From positions 1-64,000 of the forward strand of contig JBDTNL010000010.1 of assembly GCA_039933785.1 (NCBI GenBank): a DNA stretch of 64,000 bases. Reading direction: 5' to 3'. The stretch is from JBDTNL01 sp039933785 (GTDB taxonomy: Bacteria > Acidobacteriota > Thermoanaerobaculia > Multivoradales > JAGPDF01). The first letter of the stretch is position 1. Each line of letters starts with the position of its first letter. The position numbers were made by a program, and so were the translations under genes. Below are positions 1-7,664 of the stretch, piece after piece. The notes under the pieces are model-generated. The model worked only from the letters and a program-made list of their open reading frames with translations. It did no database searches and had not been told where the DNA came from.

Positions 1-705
1 GTGTCGTTTCTGCGCTCCGTCGACTCGACGAACAGCATGGCGGGCCGGTTGGCGAAGGAATTCGCCCGCGACGACGAGTGGCCGCCGCGTACCCTGCTGC
101 TGGCGGTGGAGCAGACTGACGGCCGAGGTCGAGCCGACCGCTCCTGGGAAAGTGCCGCGGGCGAAGGCGTGTACGCAACGCTGATGCTCACCCTCGACGA
201 CGCCCAGCACCTGCAGTCCCTACCGCTCCGCGTCGCGGTGGGCCTGGCGCGCGCTCTCGACGCGCTCACCGGCCGGCCGTGCGAGATCAAGTGGCCCAAT
301 GACCTGCTGGTCGGCGGCGCCAAGATCGGCGGGATTCTGATCGAGACCGTGGCGCGGGGAGACGGTGCGCTGGCGATCTTGGGCTTCGGGATCAACCATG
401 GGCGCGTCCCCACCCTGGTCGACCGCCGGGCGACTTCGATCCGGGATCTGCACGCCTCGGCCGTGGCCCTTCCCGCCGCGGCGGCGCTGCTCGTCGAGTC
501 GCTGGAGTACTCCTTGACCGAGGAGATGCCGATCGCCGAGTACACGCGTCGTTCGGCGCACCGCCTCGGCGACGCGATGCTTTGCCGAGTCGGCAACGAG
601 ACCGTGCGCGGGGAGTTTGCCGGTTTCGACGCGCGGGGCTTCTTGCGTCTGCGCGCGGCTGGAGGCGAACGGGTGCTTTCCGCTGCCGAGGTGATCGAGT
701 CATGA
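1..705 (+). CDS. birA: Biotin--[acetyl-CoA-carboxylase] ligase, probably 5'-truncated by the window edge
   Basis: Attaches biotin to the carrier domain of acetyl-CoA carboxylase through a biotinyl-AMP intermediate. The STN motif is at residues 9-11, the adenylate-binding GRGRADRSW at 41-49, KWPND at 97-101 and the catalytic-lysine region GAKIGGIL at 106-113. There is no N-terminal helix-turn-helix, so this is a class I ligase and not a repressor. A GTG opens the window, but family members usually have several more residues before the STN motif, so the true start may lie upstream. The stop overlaps the coaX start (ATGA), which suggests co-translation of two cofactor genes. Confidence 0.93.
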   Translation: MSFLRSVDSTNSMAGRLAKEFARDDEWPPRTLLLAVEQTDGRGRADRSWESAAGEGVYATLMLTLDDAQHLQSLPLRVAVGLARALDALTGRPCEIKWPNDLLVGGAKIGGILIETVARGDGALAILGFGINHGRVPTLVDRRATSIRDLHASAVALPAAAALLVESLEYSLTEEMPIAEYTRRSAHRLGDAMLCRVGNETVRGEFAGFDARGFLRLRAAGGERVLSAAEVIES

Positions 706-1508
706 CCCCAGATCAAGTCCGCCCCAGCGCAAGAGACCTTCTAGTACTGGTCGACGTAGGCAACACCAACACGGTCTTCGGAATCTACCGCGGCGACACG
801 CTGATCGAGTCCTATCGGCTGAAGACGGACACCGAACGGACAGCTGACGAGCTGGGGGCGCTGCTGCTCCCTCTCTTCGCACGGCAGGGTCTGGATCCCT
901 CGGCTGCCGAGGCGGTAGTCATTTCGTCGGTCGTTCCACCGCTCAACCCGACGCTCGAGCGCCTGGCGCGGAAATTTTTCGGCTCGCCGCCGCTTTTCAT
1001 CGAGCCCGGTGTCAAGACGGGTATGCCGATTCGGTACGACAACCCCCAGGAAGTGGGTGCGGATCGCATCGTCAACGCAGTCGCCGCACGCGAGGTTTTC
1101 GGTTCGCCGGTCATCGTGGTGGACTTCGGCACGGCGACCACGTTCGACATCGTCAATGCGGCCGGGGAGTATGTCGGCGGCATCATCGCGCCCGGCATCT
1201 TGATCTCGGCCGAGGCGCTTTTCGCGCACGCGTCGCGCCTATATCGCGTCGACGTGAAGCGTCCCGACCGACTGGTGGGCCGCACCACCGCGGGCGCCAT
1301 GCAATCGGGGATCTACTACGGTTATATCGGATTGGTGGACGGGATCCTCGAGCGCTTGCTCGCCGAGATGCCGGACACCAAGTCCGTGGTGGCGACCGGG
1401 GGTCAGGCGGAGTTGATCGCGACCGGCTCGCGCTACATCCAGAAGGTGGACAACCTGCTCACTCTTTCCGGCCTGAAGTTGATCTACGACCGGAACCGTG
1501 CTCATTGA
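702..1508 (+). CDS. coaX: Type III pantothenate kinase
   Basis: Phosphorylates pantothenate, the first step of coenzyme A synthesis. The start is the ATG overlapping the birA stop, giving 268 aa, the usual length for the family. Visible ASKHA-fold motifs are the phosphate loop DVGNTNT at residues 18-24, GADR at 119-122, DFGTATT at 141-147 and GGIIAPG at 159-165. The reading frame is open further upstream, but that part lies inside birA and is not coding-like. The birA-coaX pair is common in bacteria. Type III enzymes are not inhibited by CoA (family knowledge). Confidence 0.95.
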   Translation: MTPDQVRPSARDLLVLVDVGNTNTVFGIYRGDTLIESYRLKTDTERTADELGALLLPLFARQGLDPSAAEAVVISSVVPPLNPTLERLARKFFGSPPLFIEPGVKTGMPIRYDNPQEVGADRIVNAVAAREVFGSPVIVVDFGTATTFDIVNAAGEYVGGIIAPGILISAEALFAHASRLYRVDVKRPDRLVGRTTAGAMQSGIYYGYIGLVDGILERLLAEMPDTKSVVATGGQAELIATGSRYIQKVDNLLTLSGLKLIYDRNRAH

Positions 1509-2266
1509 CGGATTCGTCCGACACACCCGAAGATCGAGACCAGCCCGAGCTCGCGGATGGTCTGGCACCCGAGTCGGCGCCCGAATCGCTGCCCGATCCG
1601 CAGCAGTACTTCCAGGCGCTCGAGCTGCAGTTCGCGCGCCTGCGCGGCACCGCGGTGCTCCTTTCGCCTGGGGACTGGAAAATCGCCGAAAGCTGGTGGC
1701 AGCGCGGTATTCCTCTGGACCTGGTGGTGCGTACGATGGAGTCACTGCTGGCGCGCCGCGCGGAGCGCTTGGCCGCCGGTGCGGCAGGGCGCAGGCGGAT
1801 CAACAGCCTGCGGTACTTCGCGCCCGCCGTCGATGCGGCTTGGGAGGAGCTCCGCACGCTGACTGCACCGGGACACATCGAGCCGGAAACCCCCCTGGAC
1901 GTCCCGGCAAGGTTGACGGCTCTCGCGTCTGCTCTGCCGCCTGGGTTGTCTGGCCTGTCCGGCTGGCAGCGGCGGATCACACAACTCTCGGGGGCGCCTC
2001 CCGAGATCGAGGCAGGGCTGGCTTCGATCGACGCCGAAGTCCTCGCTGCGGGATTGGGCTCCCTGACTCCCGACGCGCGCAAGAGCATCGACGATCTGGC
2101 GCAGTCGCGGCTCACGGCCCTCGCTCAGCGCATGCCCGAGGCCGAGGTCACGCGAGCCCGCGAGGGATTGCGCAACCGGCTCGTGCGCCAGCGGCTGGCC
2201 TTGCCGGTGCTGTCCCTGTTCGCAATCGAGGCGATGGCTAGCGAGAGACCCGCGGACGAATCGTGA
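1505..2266 (+). CDS. Conserved-looking protein of unknown function
   Basis: I do not recognise this gene. The likely start is TTG at 1505, overlapping the coaX stop (TTGA), giving 253 aa. The first 35 residues are acidic and proline-rich and look disordered. The rest looks helical, with a tryptophan-rich segment at about residues 58-70 (LSPGDWKIAESWW) followed by a leucine/arginine-rich helix. I see no signal peptide, membrane segment, cysteine motif or nucleotide-binding loop. The tight coupling to coaX and the following comEC suggests it is expressed with them. A helical adaptor or DNA-binding role is possible but unsupported. Confidence 0.7.
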   Translation: MTDSSDTPEDRDQPELADGLAPESAPESLPDPQQYFQALELQFARLRGTAVLLSPGDWKIAESWWQRGIPLDLVVRTMESLLARRAERLAAGAAGRRRINSLRYFAPAVDAAWEELRTLTAPGHIEPETPLDVPARLTALASALPPGLSGLSGWQRRITQLSGAPPEIEAGLASIDAEVLAAGLGSLTPDARKSIDDLAQSRLTALAQRMPEAEVTRAREGLRNRLVRQRLALPVLSLFAIEAMASERPADES

Positions 2267-2314
2267 GGAACGTCTCGAGGTAAGTTCGGTTCCACCGTTT
2301 GCGTCTTTAGGACT

Positions 2315-4585
2315 ATGACGCGACGCTCGATACCCGCGGTTTTTCCAGCGCTAGGGTTCACCTGCGGCAGCGCCCTGGCCCTGCTTGCCCCGTTCGCCTC
2401 GGTACCCCTCCTGGTGGCTCTCCTCGGCAGCGGCTTGGCCCTTGGCGGAGAAGCCGGTGGCGTGATCGCCTTCGCCGCGGTCGGGGCGCTGAATACGGTC
2501 GTCCGTTGGGTGGGCCCAGAGCGCGTGGAGACCCCCCTGGATTCGACCCGGCCGCTCGAAGCCGAGATTCGAGTCGGAGGCTACGCGGTGCGCTCGAGCT
2601 TCGGCTGGAGCGTTCCGATCGAGGTCGAACGATGGCGCCAGGGCGGCGAGGTCGGAGTGTGCGCTCGCGACGCGACGCTTTCATTGCCCGATTCAGTGCC
2701 GCCGCCCGTGCGCGGAGAACGCTTGCGAGCCTCTGGCTATCTGCGGCCAGGGTCCCAGTTTGCGAACGATCCACCGGTTTCCTTCGGCGGCTGGCGATTG
2801 GCGGTCAAGACTCGCGCCCTGCTCCGCCCGAGCGAGCCGGCACCGCTGTGGCTCGGGCCGGCCGCCGCGGCGCGCGAGATGCTCGATCGCGCGACCCTCT
2901 CACCTGGAGCGCACGACCGGGCCGCGATGGCGCTCGTTCGCGCGCTCTTGGTCGGCGACACATCCGGAATTCCGGACGCCTGGCGACGCGGTCTCAAGCG
3001 CACGGGTCTGTTGCATCTGCTCGCCGTGTCAGGCTTCAACGTCAGTCTGCTGGTCGCCGTAGTTTGGTTTGCCTGCAGCTGGTGGAGCAGGACCGCGCGC
3101 CTGGTGGCTTCGGGGAGCGTGCTGGTCCTGTACGTCCTGGTCGTGGGGCCGCTGGCGTCGGTGCTGCGGGCGGGAGTGATGGGCGGACTCTTCCTCGGCG
3201 CACTGAGTCTGCGCCGCCCGCCGGTTGCGGCCAATGCTCTCGCCGTCTCAACGATCGCGCTGCTGGTGCTGGATCCGCGCCTGGTCGCCGATCTGGGGTT
3301 CCATCTCACGTTTGCGGCGACCGCCGGTCTGGTTTTCCTGTCGCCCCTGCTCGTGCGCTGGTGGGCATGGATGCCCAAGATCCTGGCGCGGCCCCTAGCG
3401 GTCACCTGGGCGGCGCAGCTGGCCACATTGCCCTGGGCTCTGGTGGTGTTTCGCCAGATCCACCCGGCGGCGTTTCTGTTCAATCTGCTCTTTGTTCCGC
3501 TGACCGCGGTGGCGATGGTGGTGGATCTGTTCTGGGTCATGCTCGCGGTGGTGGTTCCGGCCTGGGGGCGTGCGCTCGAGTGGATTCCCAGCATGCTCGC
3601 GGTGCCCTTCCACGGCCTCACCCACCTGCCGGCGGGCGGCTGGCTGGTTTGGCCGCTCGATACCCGAGATGCGGGATGGGTACTGTTTGTCATTGTTTCT
3701 TGGACCCTCCTAGCCCGGGCCTGGCGACCGTTGTTGTTGGGGAGCCTGGCGCTGGTTGCGCTCCTCGCGGCTTTGCAGCACGTGGATACGGGTGGCCTCG
3801 AAGTGCACTTTCTGGATGTGGGGCAGGGTGATGCGACGTTGTTTCGGGGCGGTCGACATGCCGTGCTCGTCGACGGCGGTGGGTGGGCTCACGGTGACTT
3901 CGGGGGCACAGTCTTGCTGCCCGCGCTGGCTCGCGCGGGAATCCGCAGGCTCGATGCGATGGTAATGACGCATCCGGATATCGATCACTGTCGCGGGCTG
4001 GTCGATCTGGCCGACTACGTTGCGGTGGACGAGCTCTGGTTGACCGCGAGCGCCGTCGGATCCCCGTGCGCCCGCGACCTTCTCGGTCGGGCGAGGCTCC
4101 GACCGCGCCTGCTATCGGCCGGAGACCGGGCGCGAGCTGCCGGCTGGGAGTTCCGGATCCTTTCGCCGCAAAGGCTCCCGGCGCAGGTAGGTCCTCCGAC
4201 GAGCGACAACAACGGCTCGATGGTTCTGCTCGTCTCGGCTCCGGGTCGCAGCGTCCTGGTGACCGGTGATATCGAGGCGCGCGCGGAGGCGCGGCTGGAG
4301 GCAGAGCTCGGGAGCGAGCTCGCGGCCGACATCTTGAAGGTGGCACACCATGGAAGCCGCACGTCGAGCCTCGAGACCTTCTTACGGGCGGTTGCTCCCA
4401 GGTTGGCGGTCGTTTCGGCGGGTGCAGGCAATCGCTTTGGCCACCCGGATCCGACGGTTATCGGCCGCTTCGCCGAGCGGAGGATTCCCTTGCTGCGGAC
4501 CGATCGCGACGGCCAGGTCAGCCTGCGGCGGAACAGCTCGGGCAGGTGGTCTCTGCGGTTGCCGGGCGCTCCGAGGAACGATTGA
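2315..4585 (+). CDS. comEC: ComEC/Rec2-type DNA uptake channel
   Basis: Inner-membrane channel that carries single-stranded DNA into the cytoplasm during natural transformation. The 756-aa protein has the full layout: N-terminal membrane helices with a soluble domain (about residues 1-200), the multi-helix competence domain (about 200-480, including LLAVSGFNVSLLVA) and a C-terminal metallo-beta-lactamase domain from about 495. The latter shows FLDVGQGDA, the metal motif THPDIDHCRG at about 552, NNGSMVLLV, TGDIE and VAHHGSR at about 675. A complete MBL domain suggests the nuclease form. No other competence genes are in the window. Confidence 0.93.
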   Translation: MTRRSIPAVFPALGFTCGSALALLAPFASVPLLVALLGSGLALGGEAGGVIAFAAVGALNTVVRWVGPERVETPLDSTRPLEAEIRVGGYAVRSSFGWSVPIEVERWRQGGEVGVCARDATLSLPDSVPPPVRGERLRASGYLRPGSQFANDPPVSFGGWRLAVKTRALLRPSEPAPLWLGPAAAAREMLDRATLSPGAHDRAAMALVRALLVGDTSGIPDAWRRGLKRTGLLHLLAVSGFNVSLLVAVVWFACSWWSRTARLVASGSVLVLYVLVVGPLASVLRAGVMGGLFLGALSLRRPPVAANALAVSTIALLVLDPRLVADLGFHLTFAATAGLVFLSPLLVRWWAWMPKILARPLAVTWAAQLATLPWALVVFRQIHPAAFLFNLLFVPLTAVAMVVDLFWVMLAVVVPAWGRALEWIPSMLAVPFHGLTHLPAGGWLVWPLDTRDAGWVLFVIVSWTLLARAWRPLLLGSLALVALLAALQHVDTGGLEVHFLDVGQGDATLFRGGRHAVLVDGGGWAHGDFGGTVLLPALARAGIRRLDAMVMTHPDIDHCRGLVDLADYVAVDELWLTASAVGSPCARDLLGRARLRPRLLSAGDRARAAGWEFRILSPQRLPAQVGPPTSDNNGSMVLLVSAPGRSVLVTGDIEARAEARLEAELGSELAADILKVAHHGSRTSSLETFLRAVAPRLAVVSAGAGNRFGHPDPTVIGRFAERRIPLLRTDRDGQVSLRRNSSGRWSLRLPGAPRND

Positions 4586-4621
4586 AGCGACCCGCGTCGG
4601 CGTCGGCTAGACTCATCCGCG

Positions 4622-5632
4622 ATGGATCGCGTGCTGGTCATTCTGGGTGCCACGGCAACGGGGAAGAGCGCCGCGGCGATGGCCGTAGCCACGCGCACGG
4701 GCGCCGAAATCGTCAATGCGGATGCCCTGCAGGCCTACCGGCGCCTGGACATCGGCACCGGAAAGCCCACCCCCGCCGAGCGCGCGCGAGTGCCTCACCA
4801 CCTGGTCGACATCCTCGAGCCGGAAGTGCGTTTCTCAGCCGGGTCCTTCGCCCGCCTGGCGCGAACCGCGATCGCCGAAATCCAAGCACGCGGCAGGCTG
4901 GCGATCGTGGTTGGCGGGAGTGGCCTTTATCTGCGCGCCCTGCTCCAGGGGCTGAGCCCGTTGCCCGAAGGGTCGGAGACTCTGCGCAACGAGTTGCGCG
5001 AGCGCGCGGCCCGCGAGGGGTCGGAGACCCTGCACGCTGAGCTCGCGCGGCTCGATCCAGCGAGCGCGGCCCGTTTGCCGAAGCGCGACCAGCAACGCGT
5101 GGTGCGCGCTCTCGAGGTGACTCTGTCAACCGGCCGGCCCTTCTCGGAATGGCTGTCCCGCGCGCCCGAGCAGGTTCCGCTCCCGGCTCTGCGTATCGGA
5201 TTGACGCTTCCTCGCCCCATTCTGTACGATCGCATCGGCGCTCGCGTGCGCGCGATGTTGGCGGCAGGCTGGTTGGACGAAGTCATGCGGTTATTGCGCG
5301 AGGGCGTCGAGCCGCAGTCCCCTGCCTTCCAAGCCATCGGTTATCGCGAGATGACGAAATGCGCGCTCGGGGAGTGGAACCTTGCGCTGGCGACCGCCGA
5401 GACTATGGGCGCGACACGCCGGTTCGCCAAACGGCAGGAGACGTGGTTCCGGAAGGAACCTGACGTGGTGTGGGTCGCGGCGGAGAAGCCCGAGACTGTG
5501 GAATCGGAGATCCGACGACTCATGAGCAAGGTCGGTCTTGGGAGAACGAATGACAACGACGAAGCACAGCATCAATATTCAGGACGGGTTCCTGTTCCAG
5601 AGCCTCAAGGCGGCGCAGGCGGTGGCGGTTGA
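4622..5632 (+). CDS. miaA: tRNA dimethylallyltransferase
   Basis: Transfers a dimethylallyl group to A37 of tRNAs reading UNN codons, the first step of the ms2i6A pathway; MiaB, encoded at 54593-55930, does the next. The P-loop GATATGKS is at residues 9-16 and the substrate motif DALQAYRRLDIGTGKP at 34-49; a QETWFR motif lies near the C-terminus. The protein is 336 aa. The normal family end falls near the ESEIRRLMSK stretch, and about 30 further residues are encoded within hfq in another frame. The miaA-hfq order matches that in proteobacteria. Confidence 0.95.
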   Translation: MDRVLVILGATATGKSAAAMAVATRTGAEIVNADALQAYRRLDIGTGKPTPAERARVPHHLVDILEPEVRFSAGSFARLARTAIAEIQARGRLAIVVGGSGLYLRALLQGLSPLPEGSETLRNELRERAAREGSETLHAELARLDPASAARLPKRDQQRVVRALEVTLSTGRPFSEWLSRAPEQVPLPALRIGLTLPRPILYDRIGARVRAMLAAGWLDEVMRLLREGVEPQSPAFQAIGYREMTKCALGEWNLALATAETMGATRRFAKRQETWFRKEPDVVWVAAEKPETVESEIRRLMSKVGLGRTNDNDEAQHQYSGRVPVPEPQGGAGGGG

Positions 5633-5774
5633 GCTGGTCAACGGGCGGCGACTCGACGGGAGGTTGCGGCGCTTCGATCGTTTCGCGATCGTCATGGAGA
5701 TCGAGGGACGTGAGGTTCTGGTGTACAAACATGCCATCGCGACCCTCACCACGCTGGTCGCGGGGGGCGCCTAG
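5550..5774 (+). CDS. hfq: RNA chaperone Hfq
   Basis: Sm-like hexameric RNA chaperone that pairs small RNAs with mRNAs. The start is the ATG at 5550, preceded by GGAGAACGA as ribosome-binding site, giving 74 aa; an in-frame TTG 12 bases upstream is the less likely alternative. The Sm1 region runs from SINIQDGFLFQSL onward, and the Sm2 motif YKHAIATL is at residues 59-66, close to the canonical YKHAI. The first 83 bases overlap the miaA 3' end in another frame. The C-terminal tail is very short, as in many non-enterobacterial Hfq proteins. Confidence 0.95.
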   Translation: MTTTKHSINIQDGFLFQSLKAAQAVAVELVNGRRLDGRLRRFDRFAIVMEIEGREVLVYKHAIATLTTLVAGGA

Positions 5775-7095
5775 GATCCTGGCTCGGTACCTGTGTCGCG
5801 GGGCGGGCCTGGCCGTCCTCTTGGCCCACTACGGCTGCGCCTCCGCCAAGCCGCCGGCGCCAGCGGTCGTCCTCTCGACGAGCGACGCGCCGTATGTCGT
5901 TCAGCCTTTCGATGGCTACCCGCTGACCGTCGATCGCGAGCGCGAGGCGCGAGTGAATGCAGCGTGGTCCGCGCTCATGGCCGGCGGGGACCCGCGCGCC
6001 ACCCTGCAGATCGCGCGGGAGCTCCTGGTCGACGACCCCGGCTTCCATCCCGGGCAAGTTGTCGCGGCCGCGGCGGAGCTCGTCCTGCGAGATCCCGACG
6101 CCATCGTTCGACGACTCTCCCCGGTACAGGCCGAGCTGCCGGCATACACCGCCTCCGCCCTGTTGCTCGGCAGAAGTTTCGAGCTCACCGGAGACCCGGC
6201 GGGGGCGTACGCGGTGTTCCACGTGGCGCAGAATACGTTCGCGGCGCAACGCGCGGCAGCGCTGTTGCCCGATGCGGTACGCGAGCTCGCCGACCGAGTC
6301 GAGGATGCCCTCGGTCGCAATCACGTCGAGGATGCCGAATCCCAGCTGCGCCTGATGCGAGCCTGGGCGCCGCGAGACGAGGCGACCCTGATCGCGGCGC
6401 GGGCGGTCGCGGTCGCGCGTGGGGACGCCGGGGCCGAGCTGGTTGCCGTGCGGTCGCTCAACGAGCGGCATCCCGAGGATCGCGGCCTGAGTGAACGGCG
6501 GGGCGACCTCGAGGCCGTGGTCGGCGACGCCAAGGTGGGGATGCAGATCTTCGAGGCCTTGCTGCACGGCGAGCCGGGAAATTCCCGGATCGCCGAGAAG
6601 CTCGCCCGGGTGCGCTTCCACTGGCGCATGCAGCTACTGCCGGCCTCCGTACGCGAGGTCGCTCGCCACGCTCAGCTTTCCCGCGGCGAGCTGGCGCTGC
6701 TCTTGTACTGGCTGCTGCCGGACGTTCGCTATGGCCAGGCTTCCTCGGTGCGTATCGCCACCGACGTGCTCGAGAGCCCATACCGCGAAGAGATCGTGCG
6801 GGTGATGAACCAGGGGTTGCTCGACCTCGACGAGGCGCTGCATCGCTTCGGAGCCGATCGTGCCGCGACCCGGCCCGAAGCGTCCGCAGCCTTGCTGCGG
6901 GTATTGGCGCGCGGTGGCCACGCGGCTTGTCTGTCGACCTTCGCCGGCGCGATTTCGCGCGACTCGGCCTGCGACCTCGCGGCTTCGTGCGCCTTGATCG
7001 CCGCGTCGACCGACTGCGTGCCGCCCGTTCCGCTTTCGGGCGGCACGGCGATCGAGATGATTCGCCACACGGTCGACCTGCTTGGCACGCGATGA
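5731..7095 (+). CDS. Large putative lipoprotein, helical-repeat-like, unknown function
   Basis: No family recognised. The best start is the ATG at 5731, inside the hfq end; later non-ATG starts are possible. The arginine-rich N-terminus is followed by a hydrophobic stretch and a lipobox-like LLAHYGC (Cys36 from this start), suggesting a lipoprotein. The remaining ~410 residues are alanine/leucine/arginine-rich and look like helical repeats of TPR type (AWSALMAGGDPRATLQIA, ALLLGRSFELTGDPAGAY), without a clear catalytic motif. The stop overlaps the next gene's ATG. A scaffold role in the envelope is inference. Confidence 0.7.
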   Translation: MPSRPSPRWSRGAPRILARYLCRGAGLAVLLAHYGCASAKPPAPAVVLSTSDAPYVVQPFDGYPLTVDREREARVNAAWSALMAGGDPRATLQIARELLVDDPGFHPGQVVAAAAELVLRDPDAIVRRLSPVQAELPAYTASALLLGRSFELTGDPAGAYAVFHVAQNTFAAQRAAALLPDAVRELADRVEDALGRNHVEDAESQLRLMRAWAPRDEATLIAARAVAVARGDAGAELVAVRSLNERHPEDRGLSERRGDLEAVVGDAKVGMQIFEALLHGEPGNSRIAEKLARVRFHWRMQLLPASVREVARHAQLSRGELALLLYWLLPDVRYGQASSVRIATDVLESPYREEIVRVMNQGLLDLDEALHRFGADRAATRPEASAALLRVLARGGHAACLSTFAGAISRDSACDLAASCALIAASTDCVPPVPLSGGTAIEMIRHTVDLLGTR

Positions 7096-7658
7096 ACCTC
7101 ACCGTCCCGAACTTGCTGTCGCTGCTGCGCATGGGGATCATTCCCCTGTTCGTGATCGCCATGCTGAACGGCCAGCCCGGGCGGGCACTGCTGCTCTTCG
7201 TGGTTGCCGGCTTGACCGACGCTCTGGACGGGCTGATCGCTCGCTTCTGGAATCAGAGCTCGGTGCTCGGAATGTACCTCGACCCGATGGCGGACAAGCT
7301 CCTGCTGGTGACCGCCTACGTGATGCTCAGCGTGCCATCGCTCAATCCGGTCTCGAGTATTCCAGTATGGGTGACGGTGTTGGTGATCGCGCGCGACGTG
7401 TTGCTCGTCGTCGTGGCTCTGATCCTGCACCTCGCGCAGGGAGTCGGCAGGTTCCCGCCCACCCTGTTGAGCAAGGTCAACACCGTACTGCAGATCTCGA
7501 CGGTGATCGTCGTTCTGGCTACGGCCTCGTGGCCGCGCTTGGAAACTTTCGCCACCGGGCTGATTTTTGCGGTGCCGGTGTTCACCCTGCTTTCCGGTCT
7601 CGACTACACACTCCGCATCAACCGAATGGCCAAAGCGCCGGACCCCGAGGTTCGCTAG
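7092..7658 (+). CDS. CDP-alcohol phosphatidyltransferase (PgsA-like)
   Basis: Integral membrane enzyme that moves a phosphatidyl group from CDP-diacylglycerol to an alcohol; glycerol-3-phosphate (PgsA) or phosphatidylglycerol (cardiolipin synthase) are the likely acceptors. The start ATG overlaps the previous stop, giving 188 aa. The full CDP-OH-P signature is present: D43, D46, G47, A50, R51, G60, D64 and D68, with the D-x2-DG-x2-AR-x8-G-x3-D-x3-D spacing. Several hydrophobic helices surround it. The exact acceptor cannot be read from the sequence. Confidence 0.88.
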   Translation: MNLTVPNLLSLLRMGIIPLFVIAMLNGQPGRALLLFVVAGLTDALDGLIARFWNQSSVLGMYLDPMADKLLLVTAYVMLSVPSLNPVSSIPVWVTVLVIARDVLLVVVALILHLAQGVGRFPPTLLSKVNTVLQISTVIVVLATASWPRLETFATGLIFAVPVFTLLSGLDYTLRINRMAKAPDPEVR

Positions 7659-7664
7659 AAAACC

